A DNA stretch of 64,000 bases from Variovorax paradoxus (GCF_029919115.1 NZ_CP123990.1:5048501-5112500); one strand, 5' to 3'; numbered from the stretch's first letter, positions 1 to 13,904 are shown. Notes: generated by a model from the sequence alone, not told the origin. A program made the numbers and translations.

Positions 1-534
1 CCCCTCGCCGGCGAATGCCGGGTTTTCCTTCCAGACCGTGAGCGCCGTGGCATCGGGCGTGAGCCGCAGCACGCGCGGGTGAAAGGAATCGGTCACGTAG
101 ATGTTGCCGCGCGCGTCCTGCGTGAGGTCGTTGCAGTAACCCGCATCGGGCATGGCATAGCTTGCACGCGGCGCGCCCGTTGCCAGGTCGTAGCGCTTGA
201 GCGCGCTCGGTGTCTGCGGCACGGTGGTGAAGCCGCTGTTGCCCGAGCAGACCCACAGGGCCTGGCGTTTCGCATCCACCAGCACGCCCTGCCCGTTCGC
301 CAGGCCATTGGCGCCTGGCTTCACGAGCACTTCGGCCTTCGGCGCAACGCCCGGCTTCAACCGGGCGACGGCACCCTGGCGCCAGCTGCCGACGTAGAAC
401 GCACCGTCGGGCCCAATGGCCACGCTTTCCGGATACCAGTCTTCGGGCAGCGCCTGTACGGCGGGCGGTGCAGCCATGGCGGCCGCCGCGGCGAGCGCGA
501 GCAGCGCGCCGGCCCATTGCGTGCGCGTGCTCAT
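1..534 (-). CDS. SMP-30/gluconolactonase-like beta-propeller protein (3' end off window)
   Basis: The start of a secreted beta-propeller protein; 178 residues are visible and the C-terminus lies beyond the left edge. A signal peptide occupies about residues 1-21 (Ala-rich, ending AMA-AP). Propeller-type repeats follow, such as ESVAIGPDGAFYVGSW and NDLTQDARGNIYVTDSF, the pattern of SMP-30/gluconolactonase/LRE and NHL-like proteins that hydrolyse lactones or simply bind ligand. The ATG overlaps the stop of the upstream SDR gene (ATGA), so the two are probably cotranscribed and translationally coupled. The substrate cannot be inferred. Confidence 0.7.
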   Translation of the reverse strand, partial: MSTRTQWAGALLALAAAAAMAAPPAVQALPEDWYPESVAIGPDGAFYVGSWRQGAVARLKPGVAPKAEVLVKPGANGLANGQGVLVDAKRQALWVCSGNSGFTTVPQTPSALKRYDLATGAPRASYAMPDAGYCNDLTQDARGNIYVTDSFHPRVLRLTPDATALTVWKENPAFAGEG

Positions 535-1136
535 TGCCACACGCGGAACACGCGCCCCGTCAGCGGGCCTTCGACGCTGCGCACATAGGCCAGCGCCACG
601 CGTGCGGCCGGCACGGTTTCGACGCCCGGAAAGAGCGAGCCATACGCTTCCAACGATTCGGTCAGCAGTGTCGGACTGACCGCATTGATGCGCAAGCCGC
701 GCGTCAGCTCGATGGCTGCGCCTTTCACAAAACCCTCGACTGCCGCATTCACTGCCGCCGCATTGGCGCCGCCACGAACCGGATCGTCGGCCGCCACGCC
801 CGTGGTCAGCGTGATCGAGCCGCCATCTGCCAGAACGTGCTGGCCCAGCAGCGCGAGGCGTACCTGGCCGAGCAGCTTGTCCTGCAGGCCGATGTTGAAA
901 TCGGCCGGCCGCATTGCGGCCAGCGGCCCGAAGAACAGCCCGCCGGCCGCCGAGACGATCGCATCGACCTGCCCTACCGCGGCATACAGCGCCTCGACGC
1001 TGGCATCGCTCGTGATGTCGACCTGCCGATCGCCGCGCGTACGGCCCGCACGCACCACCTCGTGCCCGCGCGCGGCCAGCGCCTGTGCCACGGCACTGCC
1101 CACTGCGCCAGTCGCGCCCACAACAAGAACCTTCAT
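531..1136 (-). CDS. Atypical short-chain dehydrogenase (Lin1944-like SDR)
   Basis: A 201-residue Rossmann-fold SDR. The N-terminal GATGAVG gives the glycine-rich NAD(P)-binding motif. The usual catalytic Tyr-x-x-x-Lys is absent: the equivalent stretch reads NAAAVNAAVEGFVKGAAIEL, with Ala/Asn in place of Tyr and Lys. This fits the Lin1944-like subgroup, which keeps cofactor binding but lacks classical active-site residues and has no assigned reaction. The ATG at 1136 was chosen over a TTG 15 bases upstream because GGCGAGG lies at good spacing. It overlaps the SMP-30-like gene by 4 bases and is divergent from a LysR gene 104 bases away, its probable regulator. Confidence 0.8.
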   Translation of the reverse strand: MKVLVVGATGAVGSAVAQALAARGHEVVRAGRTRGDRQVDITSDASVEALYAAVGQVDAIVSAAGGLFFGPLAAMRPADFNIGLQDKLLGQVRLALLGQHVLADGGSITLTTGVAADDPVRGGANAAAVNAAVEGFVKGAAIELTRGLRINAVSPTLLTESLEAYGSLFPGVETVPAARVALAYVRSVEGPLTGRVFRVWQ

Positions 1137-1240
1137 GGAAAACCTCGCCAAAATGAATCAGGAAGGCGTCATTGTTTTGCGAATCGATAGTTTGATAAAT
1201 TGCCATCCGGTTCTGCAATTCGAAACTTTGAGTTCTCAAT

Positions 1241-2122
1241 ATGGACAAGCTGCGCGCGATGGAAGTCTTCGTCGCCACGGTGGACGCGGGCAGCTTTGCC
1301 GCCGCCGCCGAGGTGCTCGATCTCTCGGCCGTGATGGTCGGCAAGCACATCCGCGCGCTCGAAGATCAGCTCGGCGCCCGCCTGCTGGAGCGCACCACGC
1401 GGCGCCACGCGCTCACCGAAATCGGTGCCGCCTACCTGGAGCGTTGCCGCGATGTGCTCGCGAGCGTGCACACGGCTGACGGCGTGGCCGAGTCGCTGCG
1501 CGCCATGCCGCAGGGCGTGCTGCGCGTGACAGCGCCTGTGGCCTACGGCGCGCATCGGCTCACGCCCGTCATTGCGGAGTACATCGCCGCCTATCCGCAG
1601 GTGAAGGTCGACCTGAACCTGAACGACCGCGTGGTCGACCTGGCCGAAGAGGGCTTCGACTGCGGCATCCGCTCGGGCGCCGCGGTCGATGAACGGCTGA
1701 TCGCGCGGCCGCTGGCACTGGCGCGCATGTTCGCGGTGGCAAGCCCGGCATGGGTTGCGCGCCATGGACTCCCGAAGCACCCGTCCGAGCTGGAGGCCTT
1801 CCCGCTGCTCGGCTTCGCGGCGTGGGGGCCGAATCACTCATGGCGCTTCACGCGAAACGGCCAGACGGTGCTGGTGCCCGTGCGCGGTCCGCTCAACACC
1901 AACAACGGACAGGCGCTGCTGGCCGCGGCGATTGCGGGCGTCGGGGTGATCGTGCAGGCCGACGCATTGCTCGGCCCTGCGCTGGCTTCGGGCCAGGTGG
2001 TCCGGTTGCTGCCCAAGTGGGAGCTGCCGACACGGCAGGTCCATATCATGCGGCTGCCCGAAGCCCGGCCCAGCGCCAAGCTTCGGACCTTCGTCGACCT
2101 TGTCGTCAAGCGGCTGGGCTAA
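1241..2122 (+). CDS. LysR-family transcriptional regulator
   Basis: A 293-residue LysR-type regulator. The winged helix-turn-helix is at about residues 1-60 (MDKLRAMEVFVATVDAGSFA), followed by the periplasmic-binding-protein-like effector domain. It lies head to head with the atypical SDR/SMP-30 pair, the usual arrangement of a LysR gene and its target. The gap has an AT-rich core (AGTTTGATAAATTG) and a TTGAG-TT-CTCAA inverted repeat at 1228-1239 that touches the start region and could serve autoregulation. The 3' end overlaps the convergent BMP gene by 4 bases. The effector is unknown. Confidence 0.9.
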   Translation: MDKLRAMEVFVATVDAGSFAAAAEVLDLSAVMVGKHIRALEDQLGARLLERTTRRHALTEIGAAYLERCRDVLASVHTADGVAESLRAMPQGVLRVTAPVAYGAHRLTPVIAEYIAAYPQVKVDLNLNDRVVDLAEEGFDCGIRSGAAVDERLIARPLALARMFAVASPAWVARHGLPKHPSELEAFPLLGFAAWGPNHSWRFTRNGQTVLVPVRGPLNTNNGQALLAAAIAGVGVIVQADALLGPALASGQVVRLLPKWELPTRQVHIMRLPEARPSAKLRTFVDLVVKRLG

Positions 2123-3219
2123 CGCGCGACGCGCCCCTGCACGCCTTCGGCCAGCCAGTTCATCTTCAGGATCTGCTCGTCGCTGAGCTGCGCACCTTTC
2201 GCAATGACGACATGGCCCTCGTTGTCGCGCACATCAGCGGCCACCGCGCGAAACGGCTGCAGCTTGCCCGCGGCAATGTCCTGCTGGCGCGCCAGCACCT
2301 CCTGCTGCACGGCCTTCGGCACCTTGGCGCCGAAGTCGCCGACGCGGATCATTCCTTCCTTTACGCCGCCCCAGATGTTGCCGCTCTTCCAGCTGCCGTC
2401 GAGCACTGCCTGCGCGCGCTGCGTGTAGTAGCCGCCCCATTGGTGGGTGACGGCGACGATCTGCGCATCGGGCGCAATCTTGCGCATGTCGGAGTGGTAG
2501 GCCACGGCCATCTTGCCGCGCTCCTGCGCCGCTGCCATCACCGCGGTGGAGCCGGTATGAAAGGCGACGACGTCGGCGTTCTGGTTGAACAGCGCCATGG
2601 CCGCGTCGCGCTCCTTCGGCGGGTCGAACCATTCGTTGAGCCACACCACGACCACCTTGGCATTCGGGTTGACCGAACGCATGCCGAGCGTGAAGGCGTT
2701 GATGCCTTGCAGCACTTCAGGAATCGGAAAGCCCGCCACGTAGCCGGCCACGTTCGTCTTCGTCATGCGGCCGGCCGCAATGCCTGCGAGGTAGCGGCCT
2801 TCGTAGTAGCGCGCATTGGCCGTTGCCACGTTGGGCGCGGCCTTGTAGCCGGTGACCGATTCGAACTTCACATCGGGAAAGTCGCGCGCCACCTTGAGCG
2901 TCGGCTCCATGTAGCCGAAGCTGGGCGTGAAGATCAGCCGGTTGCCCTGCTGTGCAAGGTCGCGGATCACGCGCTCGGCATCGGCCCCTTCGGGCACGTT
3001 CTCGACGAAGGTGGTCTTGACCTTGCCGCCGAGTGCCGCATCGACGGCCTTGCGGCCCTCTTCATGCTGGCGCACCCAGCCGGCATCGGTGACCGGCGTC
3101 ACGTAGACGAAGCCGATCTTCAGTGGCTCCTTGGGAGCCTGCGGTTGCGAAAAAGCGGGAGATAAAAAACAGGCGGCTGCCCACGCCAGAACGGCGCGGC
3201 CCGCGAGGTTTTTGTACAT
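2119..3219 (-). CDS. Orphan BMP-family substrate-binding protein
   Basis: A 366-residue periplasmic receptor of the BMP/Med family, which feeds ABC importers for nucleosides and purine-related compounds. The signal peptide is about residues 1-24 (ending SPAFSQ) with no lipobox, so it should be soluble. Family landmarks are KIGFVYVTPVTDAGW near the N-terminus, VPEGADAERVIRDLAQQGN, and the WGGVKEGM segment. It resembles the receptor of the full operon at 16.5-21.3 kb but has no permease or ATPase beside it, so it may share that transporter. AGAGG lies before the ATG. Confidence 0.88.
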   Translation of the reverse strand: MYKNLAGRAVLAWAAACFLSPAFSQPQAPKEPLKIGFVYVTPVTDAGWVRQHEEGRKAVDAALGGKVKTTFVENVPEGADAERVIRDLAQQGNRLIFTPSFGYMEPTLKVARDFPDVKFESVTGYKAAPNVATANARYYEGRYLAGIAAGRMTKTNVAGYVAGFPIPEVLQGINAFTLGMRSVNPNAKVVVVWLNEWFDPPKERDAAMALFNQNADVVAFHTGSTAVMAAAQERGKMAVAYHSDMRKIAPDAQIVAVTHQWGGYYTQRAQAVLDGSWKSGNIWGGVKEGMIRVGDFGAKVPKAVQQEVLARQQDIAAGKLQPFRAVAADVRDNEGHVVIAKGAQLSDEQILKMNWLAEGVQGRVAR

Positions 3220-3307
3220 GGTGGTCCTCTACATGGCCCCGGAAAAGCAGAAACCCGCAGCCGGCCGGGACGCCCTGCTGCGGGGTGCGGATTCTAGCGG
3301 GGGCCGT

Positions 3308-4252
3308 TCAGTGAAGCTGCGCAGGCTCCAGCTGCACATGCTGGCGCACGGCCTCCAGCAACAGCGTGGCAAGCCGCTCCACCGGCGTCTCGGCCGCGGC
3401 CTGCGCGCGGTAGAGCATGAGCGACATCTGCGGCAGCGCCGGAAGGCCCACAGCCGTGCGGTCGATCGGGCGCACATGCGCAGGCAGGCCGAAGGGCGTG
3501 CGCACCGAAAGGCCGAGGCCCGCCGAGGTGGCCGCCCACAAGGCCGCAAGGCTGGCGCTGGTGAACGCATGCCGCCACGGAGTGCCCGCGCGATCGAGCG
3601 CGGCGGTGACGATCTCGCGCAACGGGCACGGCGCATCGAGCAGCACCAGCGGCAGCGGCTCCCTGGTCTTGCGGGCGCCGCTGCGGCGCTCGCGCTCCTT
3701 CCACCAGGGCGCGTCGAGCGCATCGGGCACCTTGGGGCCAATCCACTGCAGCGGCAGCCGCGCCACGCGCTCGCCGTGCGGCGTCATCTGATCGCCGGTG
3801 TCCCACACCAGCGCCAGGTCGAGCTGCCGGAGTTCGAGCCGCTCGCGCAGCTCCGCGCTGCGCGCCACGCAGGCCTCGATGCGCACCTTGGGGTGCGCGC
3901 GCGAAAAGCGCCCGAGCACGGCGGGCAGCAGTGTCTCGCCGAAGTCTTCCTGCAGGCCGAGCCGCACCCAGCCCTGCAAGTCGGCCCCGCGCATGGCGGC
4001 GCCGGCTTCTTCGTTGAGCTCGAGCATGCGGTGGGCGTAGGCGAGCAATGTTTCGCCCGCATCTGTGAGCTCCAGGCCGCGGCCGGCCTTGCGGAAAAGC
4101 GCCGTGCCGGCCTGCGCCTCCAGCTTCTTGAGCTGCGCGCTCACCGCCGACGTGGAGCGGCCCAGCCGGTCGGCTGCGCGCGCATAGCTGCCGAGCGCGA
4201 TGCCGGTGGAAAAACTGCGCAGCACATCGAGATCGAACATCACCTGGGACAT
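3308..4252 (-). CDS. LysR-family regulator, divergent from MFS gene
   Basis: A 314-residue LysR-type regulator with an N-terminal HTH (DLDVLRSFSTGIALGSYARA) and an effector domain. The ATG at 4252 has AAAGG at good spacing; the second Met at residue 5 has no spaced ribosome site. The divergent gene across a 95-base gap is an MFS transporter. The gap holds a perfect 8-bp inverted repeat, CGGTTGCA/TGCAACCG, with arms centred 35 bp apart, a plausible regulator target. The likely role is control of the exporter, by inference from arrangement. Confidence 0.9.
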   Translation of the reverse strand: MSQVMFDLDVLRSFSTGIALGSYARAADRLGRSTSAVSAQLKKLEAQAGTALFRKAGRGLELTDAGETLLAYAHRMLELNEEAGAAMRGADLQGWVRLGLQEDFGETLLPAVLGRFSRAHPKVRIEACVARSAELRERLELRQLDLALVWDTGDQMTPHGERVARLPLQWIGPKVPDALDAPWWKERERRSGARKTREPLPLVLLDAPCPLREIVTAALDRAGTPWRHAFTSASLAALWAATSAGLGLSVRTPFGLPAHVRPIDRTAVGLPALPQMSLMLYRAQAAAETPVERLATLLLEAVRQHVQLEPAQLH

Positions 4253-4287
4253 GGATTCACCTTTCGCAATCGTCCTGTTTTTTCGAA

Positions 4288-4330
4288 CGGTTGCATTATT
4301 ATTTTCTGATTTTCAAAACCTTTGCAACCG
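4288..4330. promoter_or_regulatory. Inverted repeat in LysR/MFS intergenic region
   Basis: CGGTTGCA (4288-4295) and TGCAACCG (4323-4330) form a perfect 8-bp inverted repeat around an AT-rich 27-base centre, a strong contrast with the surrounding GC. This suits a promoter with flanking LysR contact sites. The role is inferred from position only. Confidence 0.45.
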
Positions 4331-4347
4331 CGGAAACTCCGCCGCAA

Positions 4348-9372
<5,025 letters not shown>

Positions 9373-9485
9373 GGCGATGCGGCTCCCGAGAAAAAATGTC
9401 TTATATCCCGGGCCGCGGGCGGACACCAGCATTGGCTCTCCCCGCAGCCGCCCGACCGCCGCACACCAAACATGAACATCGTATA

Positions 9486-9500
9486 AACTTGTACGAAGTT
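9486..9500. promoter_or_regulatory. Candidate TetR operator
   Basis: AACTT-GTACG-AAGTT is a 15-bp dyad in an AT-rich stretch just upstream of the TetR gene, with ATGAAC/GTTCAT as further inverted words at 9472-9477 and 9498-9503. It lies between the divergent kinase and TetR genes, where an autoregulated TetR repressor would bind. The role is inferred. Confidence 0.5.
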
Positions 9501-9518
9501 CATTTTTATCGATCCAGC

Positions 9519-10163
9519 TTGGCAGATTCGGAACTCCCGGGCAGGCGCGAACGGCGCCGCGCCCAAACGCTCGACAGCGTGGCAATGGTGGCCATGCAGC
9601 TCTTCGAAGCCAACGGCTACAACGCGACCACCATGGAGCAGATCGCGCTGCAGGCAGACGTGGCCAAGGGCACGCTCTACAACCACTTTCCAACCAAGGA
9701 AGCGATCCTTGCGCACTGGGTGCACATGGAACTGGCCGCCGACACGCAGCGCCTCGGGCGCCTGATCGAGAAGCCCGGCAGCTTCGAAGCGCGGCTGATG
9801 CAGCTGCTCGAAGCGTCCGCCGAATGGTCGGAGCGCTACCGCGCCTACCTGCTCGACTACTTCCGTTTTCGATTTCTCAACATCGAAGACGAGCTCGACA
9901 CCGCAAAGGCCCGAGAGGGGCCGCGCGACCTTGCAGGGCTCTTTGCGCTGCTGATCGAACAGGCGCAGCAAGACGGCACGCTGCGCGCCGACCTTCCGGC
10001 CGAGCACCTGGCTTCGCTGCTGCACCACTTGTACTTCGGCGCGCTGATGCGATGGCTCACGCAGCCGGGCCTGGTGCTCGGCGACGAGTTTGCGGTCATT
10101 GTCGAAATCTTTGTCAGCGGCGCCCGTGCCGCCGGCAAGCCACTGCGGAGAAAGCGCGCATGA
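9519..10163 (+). CDS. TetR-family regulator coupled to GT1 gene
   Basis: A TetR/AcrR repressor of about 214 residues with an N-terminal HTH (TTMEQIALQADVAKGTLYNHFPTKEAIL) and a helical ligand domain. The start is uncertain: the longer frame runs into the kinase gene and crosses the dyad at 9486-9500, so the TTG at 9519, just downstream of that dyad, is preferred. No strong ribosome site is visible. Its stop overlaps the start of the glycosyltransferase gene (ATGA), so both should be made from one transcript and the regulator likely controls the enzyme. Confidence 0.82.
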   Translation: MADSELPGRRERRRAQTLDSVAMVAMQLFEANGYNATTMEQIALQADVAKGTLYNHFPTKEAILAHWVHMELAADTQRLGRLIEKPGSFEARLMQLLEASAEWSERYRAYLLDYFRFRFLNIEDELDTAKAREGPRDLAGLFALLIEQAQQDGTLRADLPAEHLASLLHHLYFGALMRWLTQPGLVLGDEFAVIVEIFVSGARAAGKPLRRKRA

Positions 10164-11398
10164 AGATCGCCGTCGTTACCTATGGCACCGAGGGCGATAC
10201 CCGTCCGCTCGCGGCGCTGTGCCATGCGCTCGACGACGCGGGCCACGCCTCGGTGCTGCTGGCGGACGCATCCACGCTGGGCACGGCGCAGCGGCTCGGC
10301 GTGCGCTCGCATGCATTGGCAGGCGACATCCGCGGTGCGCTGGGCTCCGGCGGGGCCATTGCCAACGTGGTGGCGCAGAGCGACCGGCCCGGGGCGGCGG
10401 CCAAGGCGCTTGCGGACATTGCCAACGTGCAAGCCGCGGCCTGGCTGCGGCAAACGGTCGAGGCCGCGCGCGGGTGCGATGCCATCGTGTGTGCGGGGCT
10501 CGCCGCTTTCGTGGGGCTGTCGGCGGCGGAATCACTCGATGTGCCGGCTATCGGTGCCGGCATGTTCCCGCTCACTCCGACCCGTGAGTTCGCATCGCCT
10601 TTCCTTCCGCCTTCGCGCGTGCCGCGCTTTCTGAACCGCGCCAGCCATCATCTGGTCACCGCAATGCTGTGGCGTGCATTCCGGCCGGCGCTGAATGCGG
10701 CACGCGCCGAAGTGTGCGGCCTGCCACCGCGCCGGCGCATCTGGAGCACGCACCCGGCGCTCTACGGCTTTTCACCCAGCCTTGTGCCGCGGCCGGCCGA
10801 TTGGCCCGCGAACGCAGCCGTTTGCGGCCAATGGATTCCACCTGAACCGGAGTGGCAACCGCCACAGTCGCTGAGTGCCTTCCTCGCCGCGGGCGAGGCA
10901 CCGGTGTACATCGGCTTCGGCAGCATGACCGGATTCGACGCTGGACGGATGCGCCAAGTCGTGGTCGATGCCGTCGCGGGCCGGCGCGCCGTGCTCAACC
11001 CCGGGTGGAGCGGCATCGACGTGCAGTTGCTGCCCGCCAACTTCCACGTGGTGGGCGACACGCCGCACGACTGGCTGTTTCCGCGGATGTCGGTGGTGGT
11101 GCATCACGGCGGTTCGGGCACCACGCATTCGGCCGCACGCGCCGGAGTGCCGTCGGTGGTGGTGCCCTTTGCGGGCGATCAGTTCTTCTGGGCGCACCGG
11201 CTGGCGCTGGCGGGCATTGCGTCGAAGGCGGTTGCAGGCAGCCGCCTGGGAGCGGATGAACTGGCTCGGTCCATTGCATTTGCAGATCGCCCGGAGGTGC
11301 GTGCCAGGGCGCATGCCTTGGGCGAGCAGATGCGTGCGGAAAACGGATTGGCGCGGGCCGTGGGGTCCATCGAGAAAATCGTGGCGACTGCTGGCTGA
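10160..11398 (+). CDS. GT1-family glycosyltransferase (YjiC/UGT-like)
   Basis: A 412-residue GT-B glycosyltransferase of family 1. The N-terminus MKIAVVTYGTEGDTRPLAALCHAL is the acceptor-side start typical of YjiC/MGT enzymes. The C-terminal donor-binding segment reads HHGGSGTTHSAARAGVPSV and then PFAGDQFFWA, the bacterial counterpart of the plant PSPG box. Such enzymes move a sugar from a nucleotide donor to a small hydrophobic acceptor (macrolides, sterols, phenolics). The start overlaps the TetR stop by 4 bases. Together with the repressor this looks like an inducible modification or detoxification unit; the acceptor is unknown. Confidence 0.85.
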   Translation: MKIAVVTYGTEGDTRPLAALCHALDDAGHASVLLADASTLGTAQRLGVRSHALAGDIRGALGSGGAIANVVAQSDRPGAAAKALADIANVQAAAWLRQTVEAARGCDAIVCAGLAAFVGLSAAESLDVPAIGAGMFPLTPTREFASPFLPPSRVPRFLNRASHHLVTAMLWRAFRPALNAARAEVCGLPPRRRIWSTHPALYGFSPSLVPRPADWPANAAVCGQWIPPEPEWQPPQSLSAFLAAGEAPVYIGFGSMTGFDAGRMRQVVVDAVAGRRAVLNPGWSGIDVQLLPANFHVVGDTPHDWLFPRMSVVVHHGGSGTTHSAARAGVPSVVVPFAGDQFFWAHRLALAGIASKAVAGSRLGADELARSIAFADRPEVRARAHALGEQMRAENGLARAVGSIEKIVATAG

Positions 11399-11412
11399 TT
11401 CGATGGTTGCCG

Positions 11413-12957
11413 CTAGTCCGCGGCCCTGCCCTGCACCTGGGCCTTGAAGCCGCGGTTGTTTTCGAAAGCCACGTTCAGCCTGGCGCCATCGAAGCGCAGA
11501 AGGTACATCGACACGTCGCCATCGCTCAGCGACCGCGAAAAAATACGGAAGCCCTGCGGTTCGATCCACTCGCCTCTCACCGCAATCGGCGCATCGGCAA
11601 TCTTCTCGTTGACGCGGTAGTAGCCATCGAGCCCCAGCGGCCCGGTCACAGGCTCGGCGTCGGCGCGTCCGTTGTCGAAGAGTATTTCGTAGCTCGGGCT
11701 GGCCGCGGTCAAGTCGAGCATCAGCCGCTTCACGCCCAGGACGTTGCGATCGAACTGCCAGACCTTGCGGGAAACCGCTGCCGCAAGTTCGGGCGCGGGC
11801 GCCACCGGGCCTTGCTTTTCAACGGACGCAGCGCGAATGCGATCGGCCAGCAGGGCCTGCGCAGTGCCGTCATCGGGCAGCCGCCCGGCCGAACGGGCAG
11901 AGGCCGCGATCATGTCGATGAACGGAGGCAGCAGGTAGTTGCGCCTTCCCGTGACGACCGCAACCACGTCGATGTCCGGCATCACGATGATGAGCTGCCG
12001 GTTCATGCCCGCGGCGATGTAGGCGCGCTTTTCCGGAATGGTCCACCAGCCATTCGCATACCGGAACACGGGCCCATCGCGAAACTCCATGTTCACCGAG
12101 GCGTTGAACACCTGGTCGACCCATGCGGCGGGCAGCAGCTGGCGCCCTTCCCATTGGCCCTTGCGCAGGTAGAGGTAGCCGATCTTGGCCATGTCGCGCG
12201 GATGCAGGTAAAGACCGAAGCCGCCGGTCTCGATGCCCTGCGGGTCCTTGCGCCAGCGAACGTCGCCGATGCCCAGCGGCTGGAACAGCCTGCGCTGTGC
12301 ATAGGCCAGCGTGCTGCCGCCTGTTTTCTTGGCAAGAATGGCCGACAGCAGATGCGTGTTGCCGCTGTTGTAGTTGAAGCCGCCGCCGGGCGGCTGCGCC
12401 ATCGGGCGGTCGAGCACAAAGCCTTGCCAGTCGCGACTGCGCCCGAACTGAAGTGCTGTCTCGGGCACCGAATCGTCGAGCTTTTCCTTCCAGTCGATGC
12501 CCGACGTCATGTCGAGCAGGTGCCCGATGGTCATCGCCTTCTTCGACGCATCGAGATTCGCAATGCTGCGCTCGGGAAAGAAGTCGATCACCGGCTGGTC
12601 GCGCGAAGCCAGCAGCCCGTCCTGGATGGCCATGCCGGTGAGCGTTCCAACGACGGCCTTGGTGGTGGAGTTCACCGCATGCTTGAGATTGGCGCGGTAG
12701 GGTGCATAGTAGGCCTCCGCAACCAGCCTGCCGTGGCGCGTGACCAGCAGGCTGTCCATCGCGTTCGCGGCGCCAAAGTCGACCAGCCTGGCGACCGCGG
12801 CTGAATCCATGCCTTGCGCCTCGGGTGGGCTTGCCGACCATCCGGCGGTTGGCCAGACGGCCGGTTCATCGGCCGGCGCGGCCCTGAGCGGCAGGCCTGC
12901 AAAGAGCAGCGCGGCGGCCATGCTGGCCAGGAGGTTTGTGTTGCCGTGCGCACGCAT
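11413..12957 (-). CDS. Exported serine hydrolase, beta-lactamase (class C/EstB) fold
   Basis: A 514-residue exported serine hydrolase. The signal peptide covers about residues 1-27. The catalytic SxxK is S97-TT-K100 in NSTTKAVVGTL; the second motif is in the FNYNSGNTH segment. A C-terminal extension of about 130 residues follows the hydrolase domain. This fold includes beta-lactamases, esterases and D-amino peptidases; the length and extension argue against a dedicated beta-lactamase. The ATG at 12957 has GGGAG 8 bases upstream. It follows a LysR gene on the same strand by 44 bases and could share its transcript. Confidence 0.82.
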   Translation of the reverse strand: MRAHGNTNLLASMAAALLFAGLPLRAAPADEPAVWPTAGWSASPPEAQGMDSAAVARLVDFGAANAMDSLLVTRHGRLVAEAYYAPYRANLKHAVNSTTKAVVGTLTGMAIQDGLLASRDQPVIDFFPERSIANLDASKKAMTIGHLLDMTSGIDWKEKLDDSVPETALQFGRSRDWQGFVLDRPMAQPPGGGFNYNSGNTHLLSAILAKKTGGSTLAYAQRRLFQPLGIGDVRWRKDPQGIETGGFGLYLHPRDMAKIGYLYLRKGQWEGRQLLPAAWVDQVFNASVNMEFRDGPVFRYANGWWTIPEKRAYIAAGMNRQLIIVMPDIDVVAVVTGRRNYLLPPFIDMIAASARSAGRLPDDGTAQALLADRIRAASVEKQGPVAPAPELAAAVSRKVWQFDRNVLGVKRLMLDLTAASPSYEILFDNGRADAEPVTGPLGLDGYYRVNEKIADAPIAVRGEWIEPQGFRIFSRSLSDGDVSMYLLRFDGARLNVAFENNRGFKAQVQGRAAD

Positions 12958-13001
12958 ACCGGTCTCCCAGTGAGTTTGGCGCAGATCATATCGGCGTTGC
13001 T

Positions 13002-13904
13002 TCAATCGCCGAAGGCCCGCAGCATGGCCTTGCGCAACCAGGACTCCGCCGAGTCCTTGTCGGTCACGGCGCGCCAGGCCAGCTTGATCTGGTAGCTCGG
13101 GCTTTCGAACGGCAAGGCCTCGTAGCGAAGGCCGCCCTGCGCCGACAGCGCCTGCGCCACGTGTTCGGGCACCGTGGCCAGCAACTCGGTGCCGGCCAGC
13201 ACCGCAGGCAGGCTGCCGAACTGCGGCACCGAGAAGGCCACGTCGCGCTGCCTGCCGATCTTGTGCAGGGTTTCGTCGACGGTGCCGCAGAGGTCGCCCG
13301 CATAGGTCACGAGCACATGCCGGCGGCGGCAGTAGTCGTCCATCGTGAGCCTTCCGGCGGCGGTGTCGGCGCGCAGCAAGGCGAAACGCGCCGTGCGGAC
13401 CTTGCGGACCTTCGCACCCGCGGGCAGGTCTTTCAGGAAGCTCATCACCGCGCTGACCTGCCCGTCGTCCAGATGCTGCGCAGCGTTGCGGTAGCAGACC
13501 GTGAGCGTAACCAGCCTGGCGCGCGGCGCCTCGGCACTGAGCGCGCGCAGCAGCCGCGGCAGCATGGCAATCTGCAGGTCGTCAGTGAGCCCGATGCGAA
13601 ACACCGGCGCGGCGCGCTCGGGCACGAACTCCGCCTGCGCGCGGAAGGTTGCCTCGATCTGCTCGAGCGCCGGCCCTAGCCCTTGCATCAGCGCCAGCGC
13701 GCGTTCGGTCGGCTCCATGACCCGCCCTTGGCGCACCAGCAGCGGATCGCCCGTGAGATCGCGCAGCCTTGCAAGCGCGTGGCTCACCGCGGGTTGCCCG
13801 AGGTTCAGGCGCTCGGCGGCGCGGCTCACATGCCGCTCGCGCATGAGCGCCGCCAACACGGTGAGCAGGTTCAAGTCGATTCGGCTGAGTTCGATGGGTT
13901 TCAT
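13002..13904 (-). CDS. LysR-family regulator (NodD/LeuO-like group)
   Basis: A 300-residue LysR regulator with the long-form N-terminus IDLNLLTVLAALMRERHVSRAA and a NodD-type effector domain. It is divergent from an alcohol dehydrogenase/quinone oxidoreductase-like gene across 140 bases that hold nested inverted repeats (13922-13958), so that gene is the most likely target. On its own strand it is followed by the serine hydrolase. The inducer is unknown. Confidence 0.9.
   Translation of the reverse strand: MKPIELSRIDLNLLTVLAALMRERHVSRAAERLNLGQPAVSHALARLRDLTGDPLLVRQGRVMEPTERALALMQGLGPALEQIEATFRAQAEFVPERAAPVFRIGLTDDLQIAMLPRLLRALSAEAPRARLVTLTVCYRNAAQHLDDGQVSAVMSFLKDLPAGAKVRKVRTARFALLRADTAAGRLTMDDYCRRRHVLVTYAGDLCGTVDETLHKIGRQRDVAFSVPQFGSLPAVLAGTELLATVPEHVAQALSAQGGLRYEALPFESPSYQIKLAWRAVTDKDSAESWLRKAMLRAFGD

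Noticed and set aside
11413..12957. Antibiotic-resistance beta-lactamase
   Set aside because: The SxxK motif is present, but the length of 514 residues and the extra C-terminal domain fit esterase/peptidase-like members better; no resistance claim is supported.
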